From the NCBI GenBank assembly GCA_008923315.1, contig WBSF01000005.1:43629-107628 (forward strand): a stretch of DNA of 64,000 nucleotides. The letters run 5' to 3'. The notes beneath the pieces are model-generated. The model was given only the letters and a program-made list of their open reading frames with translations, did not search any database and had not been told where the DNA came from. Positions 1-8,724 of the stretch are shown one piece after another; the first letter of the stretch is position 1; each line of letters starts with the position of its first letter. The translations under genes were made by a program, and so were the position numbers. The stretch is from Betaproteobacteria bacterium SCN1 (lineage in GTDB: Bacteria; Pseudomonadota; Gammaproteobacteria; Burkholderiales; Thiobacillaceae).

Positions 1-102
1 GACGAGCGCCCGCCACATGCATTCGCCGTCGGCCGTGAATGCTGGCAGAGACTGTCCGGCGTAGCCGCCGCCGGTGACGAATTCGAAGACGAATATTTTC
101 AT
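1..102 (-). CDS. ATP-grasp ligase, MfnD-like (N-terminal fragment, cut by window edge)
   Basis: Only the first 34 codons lie in the window. The start reads MKIFVFEFVTGGG, the characteristic N-terminus of ATP-grasp proteins related to tyramine--L-glutamate ligase (MfnD), which adds glutamate to tyramine during methanofuran/methylofuran synthesis. The setting next to a H4MPT gene cluster fits that role. The start codon (positions 102-100) shares two bases with the ATG of the divergent HisA-like gene at 101, so the two genes have no intergenic space. Assignment rests on a short stretch and context; the ATP-grasp core is outside the window. Confidence 0.65.
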   Translation of the reverse strand, partial: MKIFVFEFVTGGGYAGQSLPAFTADGECMWRALV

Positions 103-862
103 GACTTCACGCCTAAACCTGATCCCGGTGCTCGACCTGATGAACGGACAGGTCGTGCGCGCGCGCGCGGGGCGCCGTGCCGATTACCGGCCGCTGCACT
201 CCGCGCTGTGCGAGGGCAGCGTGCCCGAAACCGTGGTCGGAGGCCTGCTGGAACTTTACCCGTTCGAGCGATTGTACGTTGCCGATCTGGATGCGATTCA
301 GGGCCGTGGCGATCACGGCGACGTGCTGGCATGTCTGTGCCGTGCGCATCCCGCGCTGGAGCTGTGGGTCGACGCAGGGTTTGCCGATCCGGCGGCGGCG
401 GCGGCGTGGCAGGCCCGGGGCGTGGGGCGCCCGGTCCTGGGCAGCGAAAGCCTTGCCCGCGGGCCCGTGCGTGGCGATTATCCGCCCGGGGCGATTCTGT
501 CGCTGGACTTCCGCGACACGGGATTCGTCGGTCCCGCCGGGCTGGCCGAAGCCGCCGGCGACTGGCCGGACGACGTTATCGTGATGAGTCTGCCGCGCGT
601 CGGCATGGGCGGGGGACCGGACTGGGCGCGGCTGGCCGGGGCGCGGCGTCTCGCTCCCGGCTGCCGGCTGCATGCGGCCGGCGGCGTACGCGACGCGGCC
701 GATCTCGCCGCGCTGGCGGACGCGGGCGTGGCCGGCGTGCTGCTGGCCTCCGCCCTGCACGAGGGCGTGCTCAATCGCAAAGCGCTTGACGATTTTCATG
801 GCGCGCATCCCAGGCACGCAGCCACTGGCGCCAGGGCGAATGGCCCAGCGCCGGGTCGGTGA
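101..862 (+). CDS. HisA/HisF-like TIM-barrel protein of the H4MPT cluster
   Basis: A 253-residue protein with a HisA-like start (IPVLDLMNGQVVRA) and a second barrel Asp strand (ILSLDFRD near residue 140), the layout of phosphoribosylformimino isomerase-type (beta/alpha)8 barrels. HisA-like proteins recur in bacterial H4MPT/methylofuran clusters, but the reaction is not established, so a cofactor-biosynthesis role is inferred from context rather than histidine synthesis. A GTG at 74 would add nine residues; ATG 101 puts the first beta strand where the family has it. The 3' end overlaps the convergent PTPS-like gene by 92 bp. Confidence 0.75.
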   Translation: MTSRLNLIPVLDLMNGQVVRARAGRRADYRPLHSALCEGSVPETVVGGLLELYPFERLYVADLDAIQGRGDHGDVLACLCRAHPALELWVDAGFADPAAAAAWQARGVGRPVLGSESLARGPVRGDYPPGAILSLDFRDTGFVGPAGLAEAAGDWPDDVIVMSLPRVGMGGGPDWARLAGARRLAPGCRLHAAGGVRDAADLAALADAGVAGVLLASALHEGVLNRKALDDFHGAHPRHAATGARANGPAPGR

Positions 863-2003
863 ATCGGCGGAGCAGGGGCTGGCTGCCCTCGCGCTGCGAG
901 GTTTCCAGATCGGGGCCGCTGTACTGGCACCACGACTGCGGCGTTTCGTAGAGCGTCAGTTCGACCAGCTCGGGCAGGTAGTCGATGAGCTGTTCCCAGA
1001 TGTAGGCGCTGAGCAGCTCGGTGGTCGAGCGCCAGGCCAGTTCGGGGCCGGCGTAGTTGAGGGTATGGTGGTCGAAGCGTTCGACCACGCGTGCGTTGAC
1101 CACGCGCTTGAGGTAGCCGTAGTCGAGCACGCAGCCGGTGAGCGGGTCGATCTGCCCGCGCACCTTGACGTGCAGGACGTAGCGGCCGCCGTGCAGATTG
1201 CTGCACTTGGCGGGATGGTCGGTGAGGAAGTGCGCGGAATCGAACACCACTTCCTTGCTCACGGTGATGGCGGGCGTATCCGGATGGAAGCGCGTCCAGA
1301 CGCCGGGCATGGCGTCGAGTTCGTCGCGCAGACCGTCCAGAAGGCGGGTGGTGTCCGCCTGCGTCAGCGTGCGCAGCAGGGCGCCGCCGGCGCCGAAGCC
1401 GCAGTCGAGCGGACGCGTGGCCGCGCCGAGTTCGCGGGCCATGAAGGCTGCCGCATCCTCCGCCTCGCCGGGCGACGCGAAGGGCATGAATAGGTAGCCG
1501 GCGTGCAGTTCGCCGGCGTGTGCGAGATAGGTCGCGTACTGCGTGCGCTGCTCTGGCGGAGGCACCCTGGCGGGAAGCCAGGGGCCGACCAGATTGCGCT
1601 TCAGGGTGATCAGGAAGTTCTTCGCCACGACCCGGTGGGTACCGGGTGCGTAGTGATATTCCTGGCGGAAGCGGAAACCGTAGGGGGCGAGCTGGGCCAG
1701 ATCGCAGAACAGCAGATCCAGCCAGACGATGCCACCTTCGATTCTGCACGTCGCACCGCTGTCGTCGACCTTGCCCGCCAGACGCAGACCGGCGAGCACC
1801 GCGCGTGCGGTTTCATCCGGTATGCCGGCTGGCATGAGCGGCAGGTCCGACCCGTCCGACGGCCCGATGCGATCGGGCGAAATCAGCAGGTCGAGTGGCA
1901 ACGCGTGGCGCAGGGCGTATTCCTGCAGGGTCAGACCGCTGCAGGCCAGCAGATGCTCGTTGTCGAGCACCGTGGGGGTCGCTCCGCATTCCAGGCAGTG
2001 CAC
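771..2003 (-). CDS. PTPS/QueD-fold protein with a long N-terminal extension
   Basis: This is a 410-residue protein. The last ~160 residues match the 6-pyruvoyl-tetrahydropterin synthase/6-carboxytetrahydropterin synthase fold: FDSAH (His258), KCSNLHG (Cys267, His271) and ERFDHH (Asp311-His313). The usual HGH zinc pair reads HGG, so one expected zinc ligand (position 273) is Gly. The N-terminal 240 residues are not the enzyme; they begin with a CxxC pair (Cys3, Cys6) and a CSGLTLQEYA segment of unknown role. It is the last gene of the fae operon, 13 bp after fae. Pterin metabolism for H4MPT is the likely job; the exact reaction is unknown. Confidence 0.75.
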   Translation of the reverse strand: MHCLECGATPTVLDNEHLLACSGLTLQEYALRHALPLDLLISPDRIGPSDGSDLPLMPAGIPDETARAVLAGLRLAGKVDDSGATCRIEGGIVWLDLLFCDLAQLAPYGFRFRQEYHYAPGTHRVVAKNFLITLKRNLVGPWLPARVPPPEQRTQYATYLAHAGELHAGYLFMPFASPGEAEDAAAFMARELGAATRPLDCGFGAGGALLRTLTQADTTRLLDGLRDELDAMPGVWTRFHPDTPAITVSKEVVFDSAHFLTDHPAKCSNLHGGRYVLHVKVRGQIDPLTGCVLDYGYLKRVVNARVVERFDHHTLNYAGPELAWRSTTELLSAYIWEQLIDYLPELVELTLYETPQSWCQYSGPDLETSQREGSQPLLRRFTDPALGHSPWRQWLRAWDARHENRQALCD

Positions 2004-2016
2004 AGTACGTCTCCGA

Positions 2017-2529
2017 TCAGTTGTGTGCGGCGAACGGGTGACCCGCGCTGCCTTTCTTGGACACTACTTCGGCCGCGGTGGGCAGACCGGCGACGGCGCG
2101 CTTGATGGACTGCTTGGTGGCTTCGTAGTTGTAGTCCTGGATCTTGGCATCGTCAGCGGCTTCCCAGTGGATGAACACGCCGACGCTGATGAACAGGTCG
2201 TCGGCTTCGTCCGCGGGGATGGTGCCGTCTTCGACGCAGTCGGCCACTGCCATGGCGACGCCGCGCTGGGCCGGGCCGAACATCTGCACGGCCTGCTTGG
2301 CACCCTTGATCGTCACCTTGTTGAACATCATGGTGTTCGGCTTGCAGGGCAGGTTGGGCGCCACCACGGCCAGCAGGGAGGTGAAGCCATCCTTGTTGTT
2401 CACCAGGCCGTTGCAGAACGCCGTTTCAGCCGCGCTGCCGCGGGGACCCATGATGAGGTCGATGTGCGCCACTTCGTTGCCATCTCCCACCAGGGCCTCG
2501 CCTACCATGACGCGATTGATTTTTGCCAT
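2017..2529 (-). CDS. fae: Formaldehyde-activating enzyme
   Basis: Fae condenses formaldehyde with tetrahydromethanopterin to methylene-H4MPT, the entry step of the cytoplasmic formaldehyde oxidation pathway. The 170-residue protein has the canonical start, the conserved [13 protein letters not shown] segment holding the catalytic His (His22 here), and the full family length. A strong ribosome site (AAAGGAGAT) precedes the ATG, consistent with the very high expression Fae needs. It sits between the CitG-like gene (15 bp) and the PTPS-like gene (13 bp) in the minus-strand operon. A divergent paralogue lies at 29002-29535. Confidence 0.97.
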   Translation of the reverse strand: MAKINRVMVGEALVGDGNEVAHIDLIMGPRGSAAETAFCNGLVNNKDGFTSLLAVVAPNLPCKPNTMMFNKVTIKGAKQAVQMFGPAQRGVAMAVADCVEDGTIPADEADDLFISVGVFIHWEAADDAKIQDYNYEATKQSIKRAVAGLPTAAEVVSKKGSAGHPFAAHN

Positions 2530-2544
2530 CTTGATCTCCTTTGA

Positions 2545-3498
2545 TTAGCGTTGACTCGGTCGGATTGGAACGGCCGTGGGCGCCGAGTGCTTCGCCGGCA
2601 AGCCGTGTGTTGCAGAAAACGGAATCGTCTCGAACGCGGGCGTGTCGAGACGGTCGGCCAGCCAGGTGCCGACGCAGAGGTCGGCGCTGGTGCCGGGATT
2701 GATGCCTGCGGATTTGAGCGTGCGGTCCATCGCGTCGAGGGCGTCCTGCGCCGCCTCCCAGGTGCCGCCGCCGGTCAGCTCGTCGAGACACTGGCGGGCA
2801 TGCTGGCGCACGCCTTCCGCCGCCGCGGCGCCGTGCCTGCGCACGATGTGGCTGTCCGCGCGGTTGGCGAGAAAATCGAGAAAGAGTTCGGTCATCGCGC
2901 GCGCGTCGTCGCCCCAGCGTTCGCGCGCGCGGGCAAGAGCGGCTGCGCCCGCGTCCAGCAGATCGGCGAAACCCGTGGCGTACTGCCGGGCGATGCAGTC
3001 GCGCCGCGAGGCTTCGCGCATCGCGGTCATGAGCGGCGCGTTCGGCGCGTTCTGCACGTCGTGGCGCGGACTTTTGCCGAGGCCGCCGGGTGCGGCCAGC
3101 CGGATGGCACGGTAGACCCGGTCGGTCTGTTCCAGATCGAAGCCGCCGAGGCTGCATTGCAGCGCGTCCGCCAGCGTCTGGCCGTCCGTGCGGTGCTGCG
3201 CGGCATGCAGCAGCGGCGCGGCGAGCAGTACGATACCGAGATTGGTGTTGCAGCCGACTGCCTGGCGCGTCGCCGCGATCGCGCGGTAGATACGCTCGCC
3301 GAGCGCTAGGGCGGGATCGACCAGATGCGGCACGGCGGCCCCGGCGCTGGCGATGAAGTCTTCGGCATGCATGTCGTGGCCGGGCGAATGGATGCTGACG
3401 TTGCCGGGTTTGAAGGCGAGCACGTCGAGTTCGCAGGCCGCACGGAACGCGTCCGCCAGTGCGGCGCCGCAGGGCCGGCTGTGCAGGCGGGCAGTCAT
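2545..3498 (-). CDS. CitG/MdcB-like triphosphoribosyl-dephospho-CoA synthase family protein
   Basis: The 317-residue protein has the CitG-family signature LAFKPGNVSIHSPGHDM near residue 30 and a later NLGIVLLAAPL segment. CitG makes the prosthetic-group precursor of citrate lyase, but no citrate or malonate lyase genes are here. Homologues are standard in bacterial H4MPT clusters, where a nucleotide or ribosyl-phosphate transfer in cofactor synthesis is suspected. I take ATG 3498, whose ATGA overlaps the stop of the upstream RimK-like gene as at other junctions in this operon; a start two codons earlier is possible. Confidence 0.8.
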   Translation of the reverse strand: MTARLHSRPCGAALADAFRAACELDVLAFKPGNVSIHSPGHDMHAEDFIASAGAAVPHLVDPALALGERIYRAIAATRQAVGCNTNLGIVLLAAPLLHAAQHRTDGQTLADALQCSLGGFDLEQTDRVYRAIRLAAPGGLGKSPRHDVQNAPNAPLMTAMREASRRDCIARQYATGFADLLDAGAAALARARERWGDDARAMTELFLDFLANRADSHIVRRHGAAAAEGVRQHARQCLDELTGGGTWEAAQDALDAMDRTLKSAGINPGTSADLCVGTWLADRLDTPAFETIPFSATHGLPAKHSAPTAVPIRPSQR

Positions 3499-4409
3499 GC
3501 GCACTGTCTCCGCAACCCGGCTTCGACGTGGCGGTCGAGGAAGTCGTCGACCAGGATGCGTGCGATATCCTGCGGCGCCACGTTCTGCAGGCCGCGCCAG
3601 GCGGGAATGCTGTTGACTTCCAGCACTGCGAGCCGGCCGTCACGGTCACGCATCAGGTCGACGCCGGCGTAATCCATGCCGAGTGCGGCCGTGGCGGCTT
3701 CGGCCATCCGTATCAGTTCCGCATCGTCCGGCGCGGGCAGGCAGCGCGCGCCCTGGGCCACGTTGTTGATCCAGCTTGCACCCCGGCGCGTCATGGCGGC
3801 GCGTGCGCTGCCGCCGGCCACGAGCACGCGATAGTCTTCCGACGGGCCGGCGGCCGGGCCGATGAAGCGTTGCAGATAGTAGACGTCGCGGTAGTCGGCA
3901 GCGGGTGGCAGATCGGCCGGATCGGCCAGCCGGCGCAGGCCGGCGCCCTGCGAGCCGAACAGCGGCTTCAGCACCAGTTCGTGGCCGCAGGCCACCTCGC
4001 GCATCAGCAGCGCGCGGGCCTGGGCTTCGGATTCCATGACCCAGGCCGGCGGCGTGGGCACCCCGGCCTGATGCAGCAGCAGGCTGGTCATGGCCTTGTC
4101 CACGCTTTTTTCGATGGCGCGTGCTGCGTTGTAGACCGGCACACCCACGGCTGGCAGCGCATGCAGAAAATCGAGCCGCAGCGTCACCTGTTCCAGCGTG
4201 CCGCCCGCGATGCCGCGGACGAAGGCGCCATCGGGCAGCCGGTCCTCGAAGCCAGGCAGTACCAGGCCGCCGACGCCGCGTTCGAGGTCGATCCGGCAGG
4301 CGGCCAGCGGCAGGTAGACGGCGCGGTAGCCGCGCGCCGCGAAGGCGCGCTTCAGCCGCTTGCCGTGCCAGCCCGGCTCGTCGGTGAAGATGACGATGCG
4401 TCCGTTCAT
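3495..4409 (-). CDS. RimK-like ATP-grasp ligase (possible H4MPT glutamate ligase)
   Basis: A 304-residue ATP-grasp protein. It shows the lysine-bearing strand [14 protein letters not shown] in mid-protein, the YYLQRFI adenine-contact segment, and the metal-binding [10 protein letters not shown] near residue 270. RimK-family members add glutamate to cofactors or proteins; MptN adds glutamate to tetrahydromethanopterin in archaea, so a similar side-chain step is a reasonable inference. The ATG at 4409 forms ATGA with the mch stop, which settles the start. Downstream it overlaps the CitG-like gene by four bases. Confidence 0.8.
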   Translation of the reverse strand: MNGRIVIFTDEPGWHGKRLKRAFAARGYRAVYLPLAACRIDLERGVGGLVLPGFEDRLPDGAFVRGIAGGTLEQVTLRLDFLHALPAVGVPVYNAARAIEKSVDKAMTSLLLHQAGVPTPPAWVMESEAQARALLMREVACGHELVLKPLFGSQGAGLRRLADPADLPPAADYRDVYYLQRFIGPAAGPSEDYRVLVAGGSARAAMTRRGASWINNVAQGARCLPAPDDAELIRMAEAATAALGMDYAGVDLMRDRDGRLAVLEVNSIPAWRGLQNVAPQDIARILVDDFLDRHVEAGLRRQCA

Positions 4410-5371
4410 GCGAACGAGCGCTCCAGCAGCTCGGGGTTCAGCCGGCCGGCGCGGAAGGTGCGGCCGCTGGCGAGACAGGTGACGGCGACGCGCGCGGGGG
4501 CGAACAGCAGCGGGTCGATCTTGTAGAAATCGTGTCCGGCCGCCTTGAAGACTTCGGCGAAGGGGCGGCCGTAATCCGACGAAGCTTCGCTGGGCAGCTT
4601 GCGCGCCAGGTCCTCGGCGGCCGCGTCGTCGCCGGTGACATAGAGCTGCACGTCGCCGCCGAACAGGATGGCATCGTTGGTGCGGCCCATTGCAGTGAGG
4701 AAGTCGGGCGACGGCGGACACAGCGGCGCGGTGCCCATGCCGTCGACGATGTGTTCGAGCGGGAAGCCGAGGAAATGCGCCTTGTGCAGCGCGACTTCGA
4801 GTACCCGCGCCACCACCTGTGTCGCACCGGCCAGACTGGATGTGGGGGTCAGGATCAGGGTCAGCCGGTCGGCTGCGACGCCGCAGTCGCCGGCGATCTT
4901 GTCGAGCAGGGGCAGCGGCGGCACCTTGCCGGTTTCCAGCACCAGACAGGCGCTGTCGGCGGTATCGCGGTAGCCGAGTTCCTTGAACAGCTCTTCTTTG
5001 GCGGCCAACGCACGGCCGGGGCCGGACCCCAGCGCAAAGAAGCTGCCCTTGCCTTCGCCGTGCGACAGGCTCCAGCCGGCGTACTGGCTGCCGAGGCAGG
5101 CGAGCACCGGCTGCGCAGTCGATACTGCGAGCGACCAGACGCCGCTGGCGGGCTGCAGGGCGACGCGCCCCAGACCGCCCAGGCAGATCTCGGCGATGCG
5201 CAGACCGGCTTCGATGCCGCCGGGCACGGCGATGCCCGCATCGACGATGCGCGTGCCGTTGTCCTGCCGCGAAACGGTCAGCCGCAGTGCGTCCGCCTGC
5301 GAAACCAGATGTTCGACCAGGGGGGCGGCGAGCCGATTGAGACCGGGCGGGATGGCGGGGGTGTGCGTCAT
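4406..5371 (-). CDS. mch: Methenyl-H4MPT cyclohydrolase
   Basis: Mch interconverts methenyl-H4MPT and 5-formyl-H4MPT in the formaldehyde oxidation route. The 321-residue length is typical, and long conserved stretches such as [25 protein letters not shown] and [18 protein letters not shown] identify it clearly. I use ATG 5371, eight bases after the stop of the upstream ATP-grasp gene; a start at 5416 would add 15 residues not seen in the family. Translationally coupled to the following RimK-like gene by ATGA. Confidence 0.96.
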   Translation of the reverse strand: MTHTPAIPPGLNRLAAPLVEHLVSQADALRLTVSRQDNGTRIVDAGIAVPGGIEAGLRIAEICLGGLGRVALQPASGVWSLAVSTAQPVLACLGSQYAGWSLSHGEGKGSFFALGSGPGRALAAKEELFKELGYRDTADSACLVLETGKVPPLPLLDKIAGDCGVAADRLTLILTPTSSLAGATQVVARVLEVALHKAHFLGFPLEHIVDGMGTAPLCPPSPDFLTAMGRTNDAILFGGDVQLYVTGDDAAAEDLARKLPSEASSDYGRPFAEVFKAAGHDFYKIDPLLFAPARVAVTCLASGRTFRAGRLNPELLERSFA

Positions 5372-5378
5372 GGATGCT

Positions 5379-6581
5379 TCAGGCGGGACAGGATGAAAAT
5401 GGAGTGCAGGCAGCACGCTCTGCGGCGAAATTGGAGCGGGCCGTGTCGGCGTGGCCGGTCTGCATCAGACGTTCCAGTATCTGCTGGCGCTGGTGCACGG
5501 CCTGCCGTTCGGCGTCGTCGGCATCCTCGCCGGTGGCGTGGACCGTACAGACCGGTTCGCCCGGTGCGAAGAAAGCGCCGGCTGCAGGCAGGTCGGCGCA
5601 CCAGCGCGGCCAGGCGAAGCCGGCCGGCACGCGCATCGGTGCATCGGCGTAGACGACCGCGGCGGCGCGGCCGCTTGCCGGGCGAGGCAGTGCGGTGGGC
5701 AGCCGCCCATGGCAGGCCTGGACATGGCAGTCGAACAGGGGCGGCAACGGCGGCGTGTCCCACAGATCCAGCGTGGCGGTCGGCCGTGCGTTCAGTTCGA
5801 GCAGCGTCCAGTCGCGCCCGTCGACGATGAAATCGATACCGTTCAGCCCGCGCAGGCCGAGTGCGGTGGTCAGCGCCTGCGCAGCGGCCAGCACGGTCGG
5901 CTCCACGCCGGGCGGCGCGTCGCGCAGGGCGGTCGCGCCGGCATAGGCCCAGTGACCGGGCGCCTGCGCCGGGGCGGCAAGCAGACGGTTGAACCCGACC
6001 GGGCGGCTGGCATGGCCGTCCGCCAGGAACAGCAGGGAATGCGGCACGCCCGCCGCGCGGCGCTGGAAATAGCGGCCGGGCGCCGGGGCCAGGCTGGCCG
6101 CATCGCGGACGTGGATGCCGCCGCAGGCGCCGGCATGCTTGGCGAGCCAGCCCTCCGGGGCAGATGGCGCGTCGAGCCGCGTTTCGGGATGCGGGAGGTG
6201 CAGCGCGCGGCACAGGCCGGCGAAACGGAGGGGATCGGCACAGGTCGCGAGCACGTCCGGGGCGTTGCCGAGCAGGGGACGATTGCCGGTGAGGTGCGCA
6301 AGCCGTTCCGGCTGTACTTCGAAGCCGGATCCATAGACCAGGCCCAGGCACTGGCCGGGCGGGCTCAGACGATCGGCGGCGCGGACCAGGTCCCCGGCCT
6401 CGAATGTGCCGTCCGCGTCGAGCGGCAGGCGCAACCAGTCGCGGGCCAGATCGCGCGTGTCGCGATCGGCGAAACCGTCGATGCCGACAGCCGCGCGCCC
6501 GGCGCGTGCCGCCGCAGCCGCCAGTGCGCGGCCGCTCTGCGATATCAGCAGAAAAGCCTCGCGTCCGGCGTCACGCGGCAT
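5379..6581 (-). CDS. ATP-grasp protein of the H4MPT cluster, function unknown
   Basis: The 400-residue protein has a weak N-terminal nucleotide-fold region, then an ATP-grasp part: a lysine strand ([13 protein letters not shown]), a [10 protein letters not shown] strand and the metal-site segment [31 protein letters not shown]. The C-terminal 100 residues are poorly conserved. Proteins of this kind are regularly linked to mtdB and mch in methylotrophs, and a ligase step in methylofuran or H4MPT synthesis is inferred. The start overlaps the mtdB end by 11 bp. Confidence 0.7.
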   Translation of the reverse strand: MPRDAGREAFLLISQSGRALAAAAARAGRAAVGIDGFADRDTRDLARDWLRLPLDADGTFEAGDLVRAADRLSPPGQCLGLVYGSGFEVQPERLAHLTGNRPLLGNAPDVLATCADPLRFAGLCRALHLPHPETRLDAPSAPEGWLAKHAGACGGIHVRDAASLAPAPGRYFQRRAAGVPHSLLFLADGHASRPVGFNRLLAAPAQAPGHWAYAGATALRDAPPGVEPTVLAAAQALTTALGLRGLNGIDFIVDGRDWTLLELNARPTATLDLWDTPPLPPLFDCHVQACHGRLPTALPRPASGRAAAVVYADAPMRVPAGFAWPRWCADLPAAGAFFAPGEPVCTVHATGEDADDAERQAVHQRQQILERLMQTGHADTARSNFAAERAACTPFSSCPA

Positions 6582-7473
6582 GCTGGCGCGCCTCGTCGAG
6601 ACAGTCCGGGAAACCCAGATAGAGCGGCTTGTCGGTATTCAGCATCCTGCGCAGCAGGCCCTGCTGTACCTGATATTTGAGGTTGCCGATGGCGAGCGGG
6701 CCCACGCCGACGGCCTTGCCGGAGGCGGCGGCCAGGGCGCTGCCATCGTCCATGAACCCGATGCCCTCGACGCCCGCCGGCGGCACGGCATTGATATCGG
6801 CAGCCACGCACAGGGCATGCGCATGCTGAAGATGCGCCGTGCCGAGCACCTGTACGCCGGCCTTGGCGGTGGCCAGCACGACCTCGGTCTGCGCGAGCAG
6901 GGCGTGCTTGGCGTCGTCCGAACTGGCGTCGGCCGGCTGAATGTCGACGCCGAAACGTGTCTGCAATGCCGATACGGCGCTGGCCGCGCGGGCGAGGCCG
7001 TCGTGTCCGGGCAGCGTGACGCGCCCGCCCGCCTGGGCGGCCAGCACCGCCGCCACCATGCCGACCGGGCCGGTGCCGCCGAACACCACGATGCTACGGC
7101 CTTCGAGGCCGGACCCGTGCGTGCGCCTGAGCGATTGCTCCACCTTGGCGACCATTGCGGCAGCAGTGGTGTAGGCCCCGCTGGGGTCGGCGAACACGGA
7201 AACCTCGAAGGGCGGCACCATGGCCTTGCGCGCGGCGTCGAGCATGTCGGTGGCGAGCACCGCGTCGCGTCCGCCGATGAAAATCCCCGTGCGTTTCACC
7301 CCCTTGGGGCCCCGCGAAAAAATGGCGTCCTGGGTGAAGCCGGCGATGTCGTCCGGACCGACACCCGCATAGGGAATGACTGCATTCCAGCCGGCGTCGT
7401 AGGCCATGTTCACGTCGAAGGGGCTGACGCGCGCGCCGGGGGTGGCAAAGTGCAGAAGATTGGGTTTTTCCAT
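6571..7473 (-). CDS. mtdB: NAD(P)-dependent methylene-H4MPT dehydrogenase
   Basis: MtdB oxidises methylene-H4MPT to methenyl-H4MPT. The 300-residue protein has the family N-terminus (NLLHFATPGARVSPFDVNMAYDAGWN), the IFIGGRD segment, and a Rossmann glycine motif VVFGGTGPVGMVAA around residue 130. ATG 7473 matches the length of known MtdB; upstream codons in frame read into the preceding gene and are not family-like. It lies 43 bp after beta-RFAP synthase and overlaps the next ATP-grasp gene by 11 bp. Confidence 0.95.
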   Translation of the reverse strand: MEKPNLLHFATPGARVSPFDVNMAYDAGWNAVIPYAGVGPDDIAGFTQDAIFSRGPKGVKRTGIFIGGRDAVLATDMLDAARKAMVPPFEVSVFADPSGAYTTAAAMVAKVEQSLRRTHGSGLEGRSIVVFGGTGPVGMVAAVLAAQAGGRVTLPGHDGLARAASAVSALQTRFGVDIQPADASSDDAKHALLAQTEVVLATAKAGVQVLGTAHLQHAHALCVAADINAVPPAGVEGIGFMDDGSALAAASGKAVGVGPLAIGNLKYQVQQGLLRRMLNTDKPLYLGFPDCLDEARQHAA

Positions 7474-7516
7474 GTCCGGTCGTGTGTTCCTGTTGTCTTG
7501 TTCGGGCCGTTTCCTG

Positions 7517-8506
7517 TCAGACCGCCACCAGCCGTGCCGTGGCCGTTTCGGTCCGGATGTCGGCGGCCTGGTTGCGCCCCCTGCACACGCTGAATTCGAG
7601 TCCTGCATCCGCGAGGTCGATGCGCGCGCGCCGGGCCAGCGCGTGCGCGCGCTCGTCCGAGTCGACCAGGGCGAAGCCGGTCGGCCCCCATGAGCTCTGG
7701 CCGGTGCCGGCGGCGCCGTTCGCGTCCAGCCAGTCGAGTGCGCGGGCAACGCGCGGGCTGGCGAAGCGTCCACCCTGCGCGGGGGCGAAATGGTCGCCGA
7801 CCACGCGCTGGATTTCGCTGATGGCGGCACCGAAACCGGCGATGTCCGCCTCCGCCAGGGCGGGCAGGGCCTGCATCAGCGCCAGACGGCACAGATGCCC
7901 GGCATGGGCTTCGGGAAAGGCCGGCAAGGCGGCGAATGCCTGTTTCTCGGCTTCGCCGTGCAGCCCGATATAGCGGGGGTCGAAAATCAGGACGAGCCGC
8001 CAGTGCGCCGGAAATGCCAGCCGGGAGACCAGCATGGGCGGCGCATCCTGCCGGCCACGTCCGCCGTCGACGACGAAGCCGCCATGTTCGAATACGCCGA
8101 GGCCGATGCCGGAGCGACTGCCGCGCCCAAGCGTGCCGGCGATCTCGCGCGGCGTCCAGGCGAGATTGAAAAGGCGGGCGATTGCCGCACCCACGGCCAG
8201 GGCAAGCTGGGTGCCCGACCCCAGCCCGGCGTGTTCCGGCACGGCCTGCCGTACCGATACGTGCACGCCGCCCTGGATTTCGAGCGCGCGCAGAGCCGCC
8301 CGGGCGTAGGCTTCGGCCCGTTCGGACTGCGGCCCCTCGGCGGTGACGGCTTCGCCGGCGCGGACGGTGACGGTGGTCGCGAGTTCTTCCAGCGCGAGTC
8401 CCAGACTGCCGTAACGCCGGCCGAGCCCGCCGTTGAGGTCGAGAAATCCCATGTGCAGCCTGGCGGCGGCACTGACGGTGGCACTGTGGCAGGCGGTGAG
8501 GATCAT
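7517..8506 (-). CDS. Beta-ribofuranosylaminobenzene 5'-phosphate synthase
   Basis: This GHMP-kinase-fold enzyme couples p-aminobenzoate (or a hydroxybenzoate) to PRPP with loss of CO2, the first committed step to the H4MPT arylamine. The 329-residue protein shows AARLHMGFLDLNGGLGRRYGSLG at the start, the GHMP loop PEHAGLGSGTQLALA near residue 95, and GRGSRSGIGLGVFEHGG after it. It is the first gene of the minus-strand operon, with its promoter in the 218-bp gap shared with fhcB. Confidence 0.93.
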   Translation of the reverse strand: MILTACHSATVSAAARLHMGFLDLNGGLGRRYGSLGLALEELATTVTVRAGEAVTAEGPQSERAEAYARAALRALEIQGGVHVSVRQAVPEHAGLGSGTQLALAVGAAIARLFNLAWTPREIAGTLGRGSRSGIGLGVFEHGGFVVDGGRGRQDAPPMLVSRLAFPAHWRLVLIFDPRYIGLHGEAEKQAFAALPAFPEAHAGHLCRLALMQALPALAEADIAGFGAAISEIQRVVGDHFAPAQGGRFASPRVARALDWLDANGAAGTGQSSWGPTGFALVDSDERAHALARRARIDLADAGLEFSVCRGRNQAADIRTETATARLVAV

Positions 8507-8724
8507 TATTGTGTGGTTCCTGTTCTCGGAATCCCACCGGAAGCAACGTCCGTGCCATGCAAAAAATGCAAAACAATCATATGGCTAATGCCATGGCGCG
8601 GCAGGTTCGTGTGACACTCTGTCACCTGTGCGGGTCGGATGCGTGACAGCCGGCACGCCGGCCGCGGCGACAGTCCCGACATGAACGGCTTGATTCGTCG
8701 GGTAAAAAAACGGAATGCGCGGAC
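8507..8724. promoter_or_regulatory. Divergent promoter region between the cofactor operon and fhcB
   Basis: This 218-bp gap must hold the promoters of two divergent C1 operons. The part next to the minus-strand operon is AT-rich (8560-8590, with short A runs and CATATG). The centre holds a perfect palindrome at 8611-8625 and a further GTGACA half-site at 8643. I do not see a clear pair of -35/-10 boxes, so promoter positions remain unassigned. Confidence 0.6.
8611..8625. promoter_or_regulatory. Palindrome GTGACA-N3-TGTCAC (candidate operator)
   Basis: The sequence GTGACACTCTGTCAC is a perfect inverted repeat with a 3-bp centre. Its reverse complement is identical, base for base, to the 15-mer at 33367-33381 upstream of the formate dehydrogenase operon. 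A dimeric regulator shared by fhc and fds/mtoX is inferred; the protein is unknown. Confidence 0.6.

Noticed and set aside
2545..3498. Citrate or malonate lyase maturation by the CitG-like protein
   Set aside because: No lyase subunit genes are present, and the gene is embedded in an H4MPT cofactor operon.
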